Part shown: piece after piece, positions 7,417 to 15,866 of the stretch | How positions within the stretch are numbered: position 1 is the stretch's first letter | How the letters are laid out: each line of letters starts with the position of its first letter | Assembly: GCA_024699425.1 (NCBI GenBank) | Contig: JAILPP010000028.1 | Span: 1-43,778 of the forward strand | Length of the DNA stretch: 43,778 bases | DNA from: Oscillospiraceae bacterium | GTDB lineage: Bacteria; Bacillota; Clostridia; Oscillospirales; Ruminococcaceae | Direction: 5' to 3' | The notes under the pieces: generated by a model | Told to the model about the DNA's origin: nothing | Seen by the model: the letters and a program-made list of their open reading frames with translations, nothing else | Databases searched by the model: none | Position numbers and translations under genes: made by a program

Positions 7417-8004
7417 TCAGTAAATTCTGAGTCCCCAGCCGTCCCAGATCCAGCGTGTCTGCGTGCCGTCGGGGGCAAGAATGCAGACGGTGCTGTCAGG
7501 TTCGACAGTGATTTTCCTGCCGAATACAGGCATGGCGGACGACATCCAGAGGGGATCGAGACGATCGGGGCGGGACACGTCCCACTGATAGATGAATAAA
7601 TGTTCGGAATACAATGTCTTGTTGTCGGGTTCTTTCCAGAAGGGCTGATGTTCCCCGAAGCTCCCTTTTTTCCAGACGTGCAGGAGAACTTCCTCAAAGC
7701 CGTCCCTGTCCGCATCGAAGAAGAAGCAGTCCGCCGTGAACCATGATTCGTCCGTTGTAAAGCGGAACGTTTCCCCCTCCAGCGTGAGCATTCCGTCATG
7801 CAGATGCACCGTGCATTCCTCATCACCGCCGACGGCATGAACGGTATGCAAATCTTCCTGTTCGCTGAGGATCACCCACGAAGGCAGATGGGAACGCCGT
7901 TCCTCCTCATGTGTGAGAATGCCGCCGCAAAGCATCGGCAATGCGGCGGCACAGAACACGCAGATCAGAAATCGGCATCGGCGGGCATCAATACTGATCT
8001 GCTT
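7417..8004 (-). CDS. Small exported protein of unknown function with an FG-GAP-like DxDxDG motif
   Basis: 195 aa if started at ATG 8004 (MKQISIDARRC); ATG 8016 is equally possible and neither has a strong ribosome site. Translation is probably coupled to the upstream DUF3160 gene, whose end it overlaps by 17 nt. A basic N-terminus and a hydrophobic stretch (FLICVFCAAALPMLCGG) form a signal peptide or anchor. The body contains FFFDADRDGFEEVLLHVW, an acidic DxDxDG loop followed by a hydrophobic strand as in FG-GAP/VCBS calcium-binding repeats, then Trp-rich segments and a C-terminal WDGWGLRIY. I do not recognise the family. The overlap suggests it works with the DUF3160 lipoprotein. Confidence 0.65.
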   Translation of the reverse strand, partial: KQISIDARRCRFLICVFCAAALPMLCGGILTHEEERRSHLPSWVILSEQEDLHTVHAVGGDEECTVHLHDGMLTLEGETFRFTTDESWFTADCFFFDADRDGFEEVLLHVWKKGSFGEHQPFWKEPDNKTLYSEHLFIYQWDVSRPDRLDPLWMSSAMPVFGRKITVEPDSTVCILAPDGTQTRWIWDGWGLRIY

Positions 8005-10264
8005 CATAAGGCGAGACATACACAATATCTCTGTACCAGTCGGGCAGGCGCAGATTCTTGTCACGTTCCATCACGCCGTCCTCATCCGGATACATACCGA
8101 GCATTCCGTGCCATTCGGTATCAGTGAGGCGTTCCGAAGCGGGCTGTTCAAACTGATAGAACGAATAGGTCATACCCGAAGCGATTTTCAGCTTGCCGTC
8201 CACTTCCACAATGACATAGATCCGCATGGGCTTACCTGTACCGACTTCCAGACACCAGCCGTTCGGGTCGGTAGCGATGTCGGCAATGATCGGAGACGGA
8301 TGCACATCGACACTGTGATATTTTTCTTCGGGAAATTCGCCGTCCATGACTTCCTGCCAGAAATGTTCAAGCTGTCCGCCGTAAGTGCGGATGAGTTCAA
8401 ATTCCTCCTCATCGGGCAGTACGCCTTTGAGTTCTTTTTCAGCGATGGTCTGGAGTTTTCCGGCAAGCTCTGCCAGAATGTCCAGATTCTGCCTGTCGTG
8501 TGCATCGAGCATCTGATAGCCCGAAAGCCCCTCTGACGTGGATTCTACGAGAGAGCGCAGGCGTGCGAATACCAGCGGTTCGGCTTCCACAAAACCTCTG
8601 TCGTCGTAATCGGGAATCTCACCGCCGCCCATTTCGCCCATAAACTGCTTGGAATAGAGAATGGTGTCATGTTTGAGTTCTGCATAGCTGCTCTCAAAGG
8701 TCATGAGCGATTTTTTCAGCCATGCCTCCGAGCGCATGAAAGGCGGATAAGATTCGTTCTTTTCGTCCAGCAGGGGGCGCAGCGTATAGATCCACGACGA
8801 ATAGAGGCTGGCAGTCCATGTAGACTTTGCGGCATTGTGGACAGAAGTCCGCAGGCTTTTCATCTGGTCATCGTAATTGGGATAGTCGGTCTTGCCCGCA
8901 TCTTCGAGAATTTGCAGTGCGGTATCCGAGCCGAGTGCGGCGGGGAAATCGAGTGCATCGGGCAGGAGCCGTCTTTCGCCGCTATCGCTTTCTTTGACCT
9001 GACGGTAGCAGAGTTTTGTAAAGCAGGACTCGTCAATGGAAAAGCGCTGTCCCATGAAGCGGAAGCCTTTCTGTGCCGATTTTGCTTCCTCATCGGAATC
9101 CGCCGCATAGACGGGAACGGAATTGATAACAGGTGACGGCAGATGGCGGCAAAGTTCCTGAAATGCATTCCAGTGTTCTTCTTTGCCCACGAGTGACTCC
9201 GCAGTGCAGTCCTTGCCGTACACGGCATCAATGACGGGCTTTTCCTCATAGTAGCCGAAATCGTCCGAAGTGCCTGCAAAGAACGAAGTGACCGTGTAGA
9301 TATGCTCCCACTTTGCGAGGGCATCTCCGTCCATTGCGAGGGTGATGAGAACAGAAGCACGGTTGAGCGTGTCGTTGTCCTGTGTAAAGCCCATACGCCC
9401 GTACCACATCATCGCCTTGAAATAGCGTTTCAGCTCCTCAGAGGAATCATAGTAGCCTCTCGGGATATACTGGGTATAATCCTCCTGCACACCTTCCATG
9501 ACATCTGAAAGGGCAATACCGCCCGCATCGGAGATCTTTTGCAGTTCGGAGGAGACTTCCGTCTGTACGGCATCGGGAACGGAAGCAGAGGAGTCGAGCA
9601 GAGAAGCCCCGACAGCGAAGAAAGCAAGTTCTGTTTTCGCCGCTGTTTCCCATTCTGTTCCTTTGAGCGCCTCGTAATGTGACTGTGCCGCCGCAAGCAT
9701 CTGCTCTGAAACGTCGAGCAGCTCCTTGCTCAGATGCTCACGCTCCAGTTTTTTGAGCAGATAGGAGAAGTACAGGTGATAGGTGTGCATCATGGAATCG
9801 ACTGTGACATAATTTGCTCTGAGGTCATAGCGGTTTCTCTCGTAGTCCTCAAAGAATTCGGGCATAAAGCCGGGTTCGAGATAGAAGCCGTTCTCTGCGA
9901 GAAGCTGTTTGCACTTTGCATCCTGTACCGCATATTCATAGCCGCCGACATACACATTGGAGAGATCGGAAGCGGGGGTCTGCCAGTTGACGGAAGTCTC
10001 CCCCTCCGAACCGTCCGCAGAGAAGGCATCGGAGAGCAGCGCAGGGCGAGCCATATAAGCGATCGAATCGGGTTTCACATCGGGCGCTTTGTCCGGAACA
10101 GCGGGTGCTGTCTCTGCGGGCATTGCTTCCGTCACAGCGGACGTATCCGCCGCAGGTTGGGCTGTTTCCGTGGGTGAACCTGTAGGCTGTTCCGATGTTG
10201 CGTGACTGCATCCGGAAAGCACAAGCGCAAGACACAGAAGCAGTGCGGACATTTTTCGGTTCAT
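7988..10264 (-). CDS. DUF3160 family lipoprotein
   Basis: A 758-aa surface lipoprotein. Residues 1-19 are a signal peptide with lipobox LSGC, followed by a Thr/Pro/Ala-rich linker to about residue 65. The remainder matches the DUF3160 pattern as I know it: an early VTVDSMMHTYHLYFSYLLKK segment, a central RFMGQRFSID and LYSSWIYTLRPLL, and a C-terminal part with NGWCLEVGTGKP and SGMTYSFYQFEQP. The biochemical role of the family is not established. It has a consensus promoter (10297-10325) and AAAGGTG as ribosome site, and is transcribed with the overlapping small gene downstream. Confidence 0.8.
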   Translation of the reverse strand: MNRKMSALLLCLALVLSGCSHATSEQPTGSPTETAQPAADTSAVTEAMPAETAPAVPDKAPDVKPDSIAYMARPALLSDAFSADGSEGETSVNWQTPASDLSNVYVGGYEYAVQDAKCKQLLAENGFYLEPGFMPEFFEDYERNRYDLRANYVTVDSMMHTYHLYFSYLLKKLEREHLSKELLDVSEQMLAAAQSHYEALKGTEWETAAKTELAFFAVGASLLDSSASVPDAVQTEVSSELQKISDAGGIALSDVMEGVQEDYTQYIPRGYYDSSEELKRYFKAMMWYGRMGFTQDNDTLNRASVLITLAMDGDALAKWEHIYTVTSFFAGTSDDFGYYEEKPVIDAVYGKDCTAESLVGKEEHWNAFQELCRHLPSPVINSVPVYAADSDEEAKSAQKGFRFMGQRFSIDESCFTKLCYRQVKESDSGERRLLPDALDFPAALGSDTALQILEDAGKTDYPNYDDQMKSLRTSVHNAAKSTWTASLYSSWIYTLRPLLDEKNESYPPFMRSEAWLKKSLMTFESSYAELKHDTILYSKQFMGEMGGGEIPDYDDRGFVEAEPLVFARLRSLVESTSEGLSGYQMLDAHDRQNLDILAELAGKLQTIAEKELKGVLPDEEEFELIRTYGGQLEHFWQEVMDGEFPEEKYHSVDVHPSPIIADIATDPNGWCLEVGTGKPMRIYVIVEVDGKLKIASGMTYSFYQFEQPASERLTDTEWHGMLGMYPDEDGVMERDKNLRLPDWYRDIVYVSPYEADQY

Positions 10265-10296
10265 GTACCGTCACACCTTTCTTTATCTGATAATTT

Positions 10297-10325
10297 ATTA
10301 TAGCATAATAATTGTTTCCTGTCAA
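10297..10325 (-). promoter_or_regulatory. Consensus promoter for the DUF3160 gene
   Basis: Minus strand: TTGACA (10325-10320), 17-nt spacer, TATAAT (10302-10297), both exact. The GGGGAAC repeat block begins 8 nt upstream of the -35 box. Confidence 0.85.
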
Positions 10326-10332
10326 TCCTCAC

Positions 10333-10609
10333 GTTTCCCGTGGGGAACATGGGGAACATTGGGGAAAATGATGTTCCCCGCATTTAATGGCTATATACAG
10401 CCGTTTTCTGACCCTTGGGGAACTGGGAAACAAAAAACAGATATGAATTATACAGAAAAAACTTTTTTCCCGAAATCAGGTTCGGAATATTTTTTTCTAT
10501 CTACACAATGCATATTTCCGAAAAATGTTCCCCAGTTCCCCACGCATAAAAAAAAGCACGCAATACAGCCATTATTGACCCCTATTTTTGGGGAACACGA
10601 TGTTTCCCG
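10333..10609. repeat. Cluster of GGGGAAC/GTTCCCC repeats in a gene-free stretch
   Basis: Seven exact copies of GGGGAAC or its complement lie at 10342, 10351, 10373, 10417, 10527, 10535 and 10590. Near-copies are GGGGAAA (10361) and GGGAAAC (10425), and the block is bordered by GTTTCCCG at 10333 and 10602. A longer imperfect direct repeat is visible: ATACAGCCGTTTTCTGACCC (10395) versus ATACAGCCATTATTGACCCC (10563), each between a GTTCCCC and a GGGGAAC. No protein gene is supported here. It may be a degenerate mobile-element remnant, an iteron-like protein-binding array, or a structured transcript end for the kinase operon. Confidence 0.65.
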
Positions 10610-10622
10610 AAGCAAGGCGGGA

Positions 10623-13295
10623 CTATTTTTCCATCATCATCAGTCCGAACGTACCGGGTCCGCAGTTGACAGCGATTGCAGGAGAAGCCTTCCGGAAATA
10701 CACCGTTTCAAACGAAGCATATTCCCCGATCTCTGCACGGATCCAGTCCATGTCCCGCTTGGTCAGACCCACATAGGTGACGAGCAGGATATGTGGGTCA
10801 TAGCGCAGCGGCTGACGAAACACACCGCTGATATACCGTCTCCACGCCCGTTCCCGTGAACCGATGCAGAAACCGCCGATCACGACTTTGCCTTTTTTCA
10901 TCCGCAGAACGGGGCGAAGAAGCAGTGATCTTGTCAGATCACAGACCTGCTGATTGACCTGTCCTGCCCTTGCCATGAAGCTCAGATCATCGACGATGAA
11001 ACTGGTATGCACCTTTTCCCGAAGCCGTTCCAGACGTTCTGTGATCTCAGCGGGACTTCTGCCGTTCTCCGCCATGCGTGCGGCTTCAAGGGCAAGCAGT
11101 CCCTGACCGCCTGACAGATGCCATGTATCCACGACCGTCACGTTTTCAAATGCCTGTGCCGCTTCCATTGCCGCAGGACAGCCGCTGTGTGCGACCTTGC
11201 CCGAAACGGAGAGATGTATCACTTGATTCGCCCTTGTAAGCTGTCTTGCAAAGAACATCTCGCAGGTCTGCACATCAGGGGAAAGCGTTTCGACCTTGTG
11301 GGCGGCATCCTGCATATAACTCAGCAGCCCCTTGGTTTCGATCTCAATGCCGTCCTTGAACGTTCCTTCCTCCGTGCAGACCATATGCGGAATGACGGCG
11401 ATCTGATGGCGTTCGAGCAGTTCTGACGGCAGATCTGCGATACTTTCCGTTGTGACTGCCACGGGGATTCTGCGCTGTGTCGTCTGCATCCATGAAATCG
11501 TATCCGTGAGGATCTCCGTATCTTCTCCCGTGACATAGACCAGATCATTGGGGAGCAGGCGGTAGAGTTCACGTTCGAGCGTATCGCCGCTGATGGGTTT
11601 GACCAGATAGCCGTCAAAGCCCTCTTTCGCATACAGTGCGCAGTTTTCAGCGCCTGCATTGGCAGTCAGGGCAGCGATTTTTGCTTTTTTGCAGCGTCCG
11701 CCGACTTGTGACAGGATACGGCGGCGGCATTCCAGACCGTCCATTTCGGGCATGAGGTGATCCATTAAGATCACATGGTATTCCGTGTCGAGGGTTTTAC
11801 GGAGTGCCTCTGCGCCGCCGGAAGCGGTGTCGATCTGCATTCGGGTATCCCGCAGGAGCTTGGTCACGACGAGCAGATTGGAAGCATTGTCGTCCACAAC
11901 GAGAATTTTCGCATCCGGTGCTTCAAAGGTTTTCTGATACTGATTTCTGTGTGTGAGAATATGCCGTGTCTCCAGATCGAGTTCCCCGATGCACTGTTCG
12001 CTGATGACTTCCTGCGGCAGATCAATCATGAACGTAGAGCCTTCGGTATAGACGCTGTTGACCGTGATCTCCCCGCCCATGAGATCGACAAACTGACGGA
12101 CAATGGAAAGTCCCAGACCCGTCCCTTCGATATGGCGGTTCTTCTCCTCGTCCACACGGCGGAACGCAGTAAACAGGAACGGGATATTTTCTTTCTTGAT
12201 GCCGATGCCCGTATCGCTGACGGTATACAGGATATGCAGCTTGCTGCCTTCTCGTCTGCCGCACTGAATGGAGAGCGAAACAGAGCCTTTCTTGGTGTAC
12301 TTGATAGCGTTGTTCAGCACGTTGATGAGAATCTGCTTGATGCGCACCTCATCCCCGAACAGCTCCGCAGGAATATCGGGTGCTACGTTCACATGAAAGG
12401 CAAGCCCTTTTTCCTTGGCACGCAGCCAGAGCATTCCCACGATCTCCGAGAGCATATCTCCGGGGCGGTAGACTGCGGGGTTGAGCTTCATCTGCCCCGA
12501 CTGGAATTTGGACATATCCAGAATATCATTGATGAGATGCAGCAGGAGCTTGCTTGCCGACTGGATATTGGCGGCATCTTCTGCCACCTCGTCGGAGATA
12601 TTCTCACGCAGTATCATTTCATTCAGTCCGATGATGGTATTGATGGGTGTGCGGATCTCGTGGCTCATGCTGGAGAAGAACTGGTTCTGTGCCGCATTGA
12701 GATTCTCGATCTGTCTGCGCTGTTCCTCGGCACGTCTGCTGGCGTTGATATAGAGACGGCTCTCATACATGATCATCAGACTCAGGGCAATGCCGATCAT
12801 GGTCAGAGCCACAAGCGAATCGAGATGTTCGGAAAACGGGTCACTGCGCCGCACCCATTCCGGATGCACATAGGAGACCGAATAGCACACCGCCGCCGTC
12901 AGTGCATTGCCGAGCGTAAAGATCATTCTTGCTCTGCCTGACAGGATCATGCTGATGAACACATAGTTATACAGAAACCAGACAGGCGCACACCCGCTGA
13001 TGCCGCCGTTGAAGAAGTAAATGCCGGGCAGGTACAGGAACACGACCAGAAAGGCAGTGACGACCGAACCGATACGGATTCTGTTGACAGCGACCGACCC
13101 GACCGAAACCAGCAGAAACAAAGCCATCATCACCGCAACAACGAGGATATTGGTCATACTGCCGCCCATCACAACGATCTCTGCGATCGTGATGAGCAGT
13201 GTGAACGTTGTCACGCCGATATTGAGGATGAACAGCCGTTCCTGAATGTCCCTCTGTTCGCTGAGAAGCCGTTCCTTCCATTTTTCAAGGTTCAT
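10623..13295 (-). CDS. Hybrid sensor histidine kinase with receiver domain fused to a C-terminal DegV (FakB-like) domain
   Basis: 890 aa from ATG 13295, preceded by GGGGAGG; the upstream stop is 1 nt away. Several membrane segments occupy about residues 25-180. The HisKA box is SSMSHEIRTPIN (His212), and the HATPase has NNAIKY, DTGIGI and GTGLGLS. A receiver domain follows with VVDDN and phospho-acceptor Asp512 in LMDHLMPEMDG. From about residue 610 to the end the protein is a DegV domain: IPVAVTTESIADLPSELL, TLSPDV, LSVSGKVAHSG, DTWHLSGGQGLLALEAA, and FIVDDLSFMARAGQVNQ. DegV/FakB proteins bind a fatty acid and present it to FakA. Here that module hangs from a sensor kinase, suggesting lipid sensing or lipid-dependent output; this is inference. 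It is the last gene of a three-gene operon. Confidence 0.88.
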   Translation of the reverse strand: MNLEKWKERLLSEQRDIQERLFILNIGVTTFTLLITIAEIVVMGGSMTNILVVAVMMALFLLVSVGSVAVNRIRIGSVVTAFLVVFLYLPGIYFFNGGISGCAPVWFLYNYVFISMILSGRARMIFTLGNALTAAVCYSVSYVHPEWVRRSDPFSEHLDSLVALTMIGIALSLMIMYESRLYINASRRAEEQRRQIENLNAAQNQFFSSMSHEIRTPINTIIGLNEMILRENISDEVAEDAANIQSASKLLLHLINDILDMSKFQSGQMKLNPAVYRPGDMLSEIVGMLWLRAKEKGLAFHVNVAPDIPAELFGDEVRIKQILINVLNNAIKYTKKGSVSLSIQCGRREGSKLHILYTVSDTGIGIKKENIPFLFTAFRRVDEEKNRHIEGTGLGLSIVRQFVDLMGGEITVNSVYTEGSTFMIDLPQEVISEQCIGELDLETRHILTHRNQYQKTFEAPDAKILVVDDNASNLLVVTKLLRDTRMQIDTASGGAEALRKTLDTEYHVILMDHLMPEMDGLECRRRILSQVGGRCKKAKIAALTANAGAENCALYAKEGFDGYLVKPISGDTLERELYRLLPNDLVYVTGEDTEILTDTISWMQTTQRRIPVAVTTESIADLPSELLERHQIAVIPHMVCTEEGTFKDGIEIETKGLLSYMQDAAHKVETLSPDVQTCEMFFARQLTRANQVIHLSVSGKVAHSGCPAAMEAAQAFENVTVVDTWHLSGGQGLLALEAARMAENGRSPAEITERLERLREKVHTSFIVDDLSFMARAGQVNQQVCDLTRSLLLRPVLRMKKGKVVIGGFCIGSRERAWRRYISGVFRQPLRYDPHILLVTYVGLTKRDMDWIRAEIGEYASFETVYFRKASPAIAVNCGPGTFGLMMMEK

Positions 13296-13296
13296 A

Positions 13297-15864
13297 TCAT
13301 TCCTCCCCTTCCGGTGCAAAGATCAGGATTTCATCATCCGCACTGCTGCGGTTCTGTTCGGGCAGGAATTGCATGACACCGCTGTCCTGATCGGGGTCGG
13401 CTGCGGCACAGATGGTTTCCGTCAGGCGGTCATACAGTGTCATGACCTCGGCATGATGCGATTCAATGTATGCAAAGCGCTGTTCCTTGGCGGCAAATTC
13501 GAGAGACCGTGCCTGTTCGGAAAGGGTCGAACAGCCGATCATCATGGAAGTACTTTTGAGCGCATGAACAAGGATCTCATAATTCTTGTAATCCTTGAGG
13601 GAGAAGAATTTTTCCATATCCGCCCGTTTGACCGCCGCCTCCGATGCGAACTGGAGCAGCAGCGAACGGTAAAACTCCTCATCATTCTGACAGTAATCCA
13701 GACCCGTTGCGACATCGACACCCGCAAGGCGCAGGGCATCCAGCCACGTCATATCCTGACCCGACGGGAGCTGCAATTCCTCCTCTGTCTCTGCGGGCGT
13801 GATCTTCTCGGCATCGTAGGAAACCAGCGATTTCGGGAGAACCCGTTGCAGGACACGTTCCAGCTCTCTTAATTCGATGGGCTTGCTGACGAACCCGTCA
13901 AAGCCCTCTGCGAGAAATGTCTCCTTTGCGGTGCTGACCGCATTGGCAGTGAGCATGACAATGGGCGTATCCCCGCCTGTGCGGATTCCGTCGGCACGGA
14001 TTCGCTTCATCGCTTCGATGCCGTCCATTTCGGGCATCATATGATCCATGAACACAATATCAAACCGCCTTGTGCGGCAAAGTGCAATCGCCTCATGACC
14101 GGAGTGCGCCGTTGTGACCTGAATGCCGTAGCGTTTGAGAATGCTTCTGGCAACGGTCAGATTCATCAGTTCGTCATCGACAACAAGAGCCTGTACACCG
14201 TCGCACCGCAGATGATAGGTCACATCTCCCGTCTCATCGGGATCCTGATTCAATACCGCCGCTACGGGGAAACAATAGAACGGCTTATACATGATCCTCG
14301 CCTTTGAACCGTGCGGCAGCATGAAATCTGCATCGGCAATCACGATCACAATGATTCTTGCAGCGATCTTCTCGATCAGCGCAGGGTCACTCCGATACTC
14401 ATATTCACTGACAAACAGGTGAGAAAGCCGTACCGTCCGCAGGAGTTTTTTGAGATTTTCGGCATTTTCCACACGATGCATCTGCACGCCCAGTCCGCCG
14501 ACCATATTGCGCACCATATTGTTATAATATTCTCTGACATTCGGATCTTCAAAGCGTTCAAAGCGCAGATACGCACCGAGGCAGAACTGTTCCCGACGGC
14601 GCACGGACATACAGCCCGAAGGGTCAATGACCCGCTGCGGCAGACTGACACAGACCTTTGTGCCAACACCGGACTTGCTCGTCAGTGTGATAAATCCGCC
14701 GAGTGATGCAACAAATCCCGACACGATCGCAAGCCCAAGTCCCAGACCGCTGACGCTGCGGCTTCTTCCGGAATCGACCTGATAGAAACGGTCAAAAATG
14801 CGTTCCGTCTCCTCTTCCGTCATGCCGATGCCGGTATCCTCGACCTCAATGAAGAGGTTGACACCATACGTCTGCGGAATGGCAGAAATGCGCACATACA
14901 CGCCGCCCGTGCGGGTATATTTCAGACCGTTCATCAGAAGATGCCGCAAAATCTTGCGCAGTTTGCTGACATCCGTATGCAGCACAGAGGGAATGGCGGG
15001 GTCAACGTCAATGACCAGTTCGACCGCTGCCGATTTATGGGGGCGCAGTTCCGTGACCAGATCACTCAGCACGGAGGCGAGCATATAATCCTCTTCATTT
15101 CTTGCGAGCTTTCCGCGGTCGATCTCGGAATAATCGAGAATATCGCTGATCTGTTCGGAAACACGCTGTCCTGCGGACTGTACGGAGCGCAGGTCGCTGA
15201 GAATTTCCTCATTCTGTTCCTTGTCGATGCAGATGCCCGTCAGACCGACCACCGCATTGATAGGGGTACGAAGTTCATGGGATACATTGGCAAGGAAATC
15301 GTTCAGGCGGTTGCCCGCATCGGTGAGGTGTTCAATTTCCCTGTGTGTACTGCTGAGAACCTGTGTCCACTTGTCAATGATCGTGCGGGAAAACCAGCCG
15401 ATCATAAAGATCATGCCCAGATGCAGCAGCGACCGTGTGACAAACAGCGCATCAAAGGGCGTTCCGTCCTTTGCAAGCTGCATGAGTTCATAGGTCATTG
15501 TCACATAATATGTGATCTGACAGAACGTAATCAGCAGTTTATTGCCCGTCATGGTATACATCATAATGACCGCCGCCATCACAACGGCAAGGTCAAAGGT
15601 CGAAGTCTGATGAATGCCGTAGAAGAAGAAGCACGCCATCATCATTGCAGAATTGAGCCATTGCCGCTGGTCATCTGTCAGGATTCCCAGAATATGCATG
15701 ACCCACCCGCCGATGACACTCAGCCCGATGAGAAACAGTACCCACGTTTCCCAGCCGAGCAGCAGGGACTCTCCGATCAGAATGACGGCAAACAGCGTAT
15801 AGCTGATGAGTATCATCAGGTGTGCGGTATGGAACAGCTCATGCGTTTCTTTTTTTCTTGCCAT
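13297..15864 (-). CDS. Hybrid sensor histidine kinase (membrane, HisKA-HATPase, pseudo-receiver, receiver, Hpt)
   Basis: 855 aa. The N-terminal 160 residues hold about six membrane segments. HisKA: LANVSHELRTPIN (His196). HATPase: MNGLKY (Asn312), DTGIGM, SGLGLGLA. A region at about 424-545 looks like a receiver without its acidic pocket (a Ser/Glu-containing strand where the phospho-Asp should be). The true receiver begins QALVVDDELMN, with Asp607 in FMDHMMPEMDG. The C-terminal Hpt domain has LVHALKSTSMMIG (His767). The order suggests a His-Asp-His relay within one protein that could pass phosphate to the HD-GYP response regulator encoded upstream (2-nt gap) and exchange with the DegV-linked kinase downstream (1-nt gap). 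The stimulus is unknown. Confidence 0.92.
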   Translation of the reverse strand: MARKKETHELFHTAHLMILISYTLFAVILIGESLLLGWETWVLFLIGLSVIGGWVMHILGILTDDQRQWLNSAMMMACFFFYGIHQTSTFDLAVVMAAVIMMYTMTGNKLLITFCQITYYVTMTYELMQLAKDGTPFDALFVTRSLLHLGMIFMIGWFSRTIIDKWTQVLSSTHREIEHLTDAGNRLNDFLANVSHELRTPINAVVGLTGICIDKEQNEEILSDLRSVQSAGQRVSEQISDILDYSEIDRGKLARNEEDYMLASVLSDLVTELRPHKSAAVELVIDVDPAIPSVLHTDVSKLRKILRHLLMNGLKYTRTGGVYVRISAIPQTYGVNLFIEVEDTGIGMTEEETERIFDRFYQVDSGRSRSVSGLGLGLAIVSGFVASLGGFITLTSKSGVGTKVCVSLPQRVIDPSGCMSVRRREQFCLGAYLRFERFEDPNVREYYNNMVRNMVGGLGVQMHRVENAENLKKLLRTVRLSHLFVSEYEYRSDPALIEKIAARIIVIVIADADFMLPHGSKARIMYKPFYCFPVAAVLNQDPDETGDVTYHLRCDGVQALVVDDELMNLTVARSILKRYGIQVTTAHSGHEAIALCRTRRFDIVFMDHMMPEMDGIEAMKRIRADGIRTGGDTPIVMLTANAVSTAKETFLAEGFDGFVSKPIELRELERVLQRVLPKSLVSYDAEKITPAETEEELQLPSGQDMTWLDALRLAGVDVATGLDYCQNDEEFYRSLLLQFASEAAVKRADMEKFFSLKDYKNYEILVHALKSTSMMIGCSTLSEQARSLEFAAKEQRFAYIESHHAEVMTLYDRLTETICAAADPDQDSGVMQFLPEQNRSSADDEILIFAPEGEE

Positions 15865-15866
15865 GC

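Noticed and set aside
10342-10541. CRISPR array or replication origin at the GGGGAAC repeats
   Set aside because: Repeat units are only 7 nt, in both orientations and irregularly spaced; no DnaA-box cluster, cas gene or dnaA is present.
10263-10859. A plus-strand frame running through the GGGGAAC repeat block
   Set aside because: It has repeated Trp-Gly-Thr codons produced by the repeat itself and extends antisense into the DegV domain; no sign of a real protein.
11775-12941. A 388-codon plus-strand frame opposite the DegV-linked kinase
   Set aside because: Antisense shadow of a conserved kinase; no start context and no recognisable motif.
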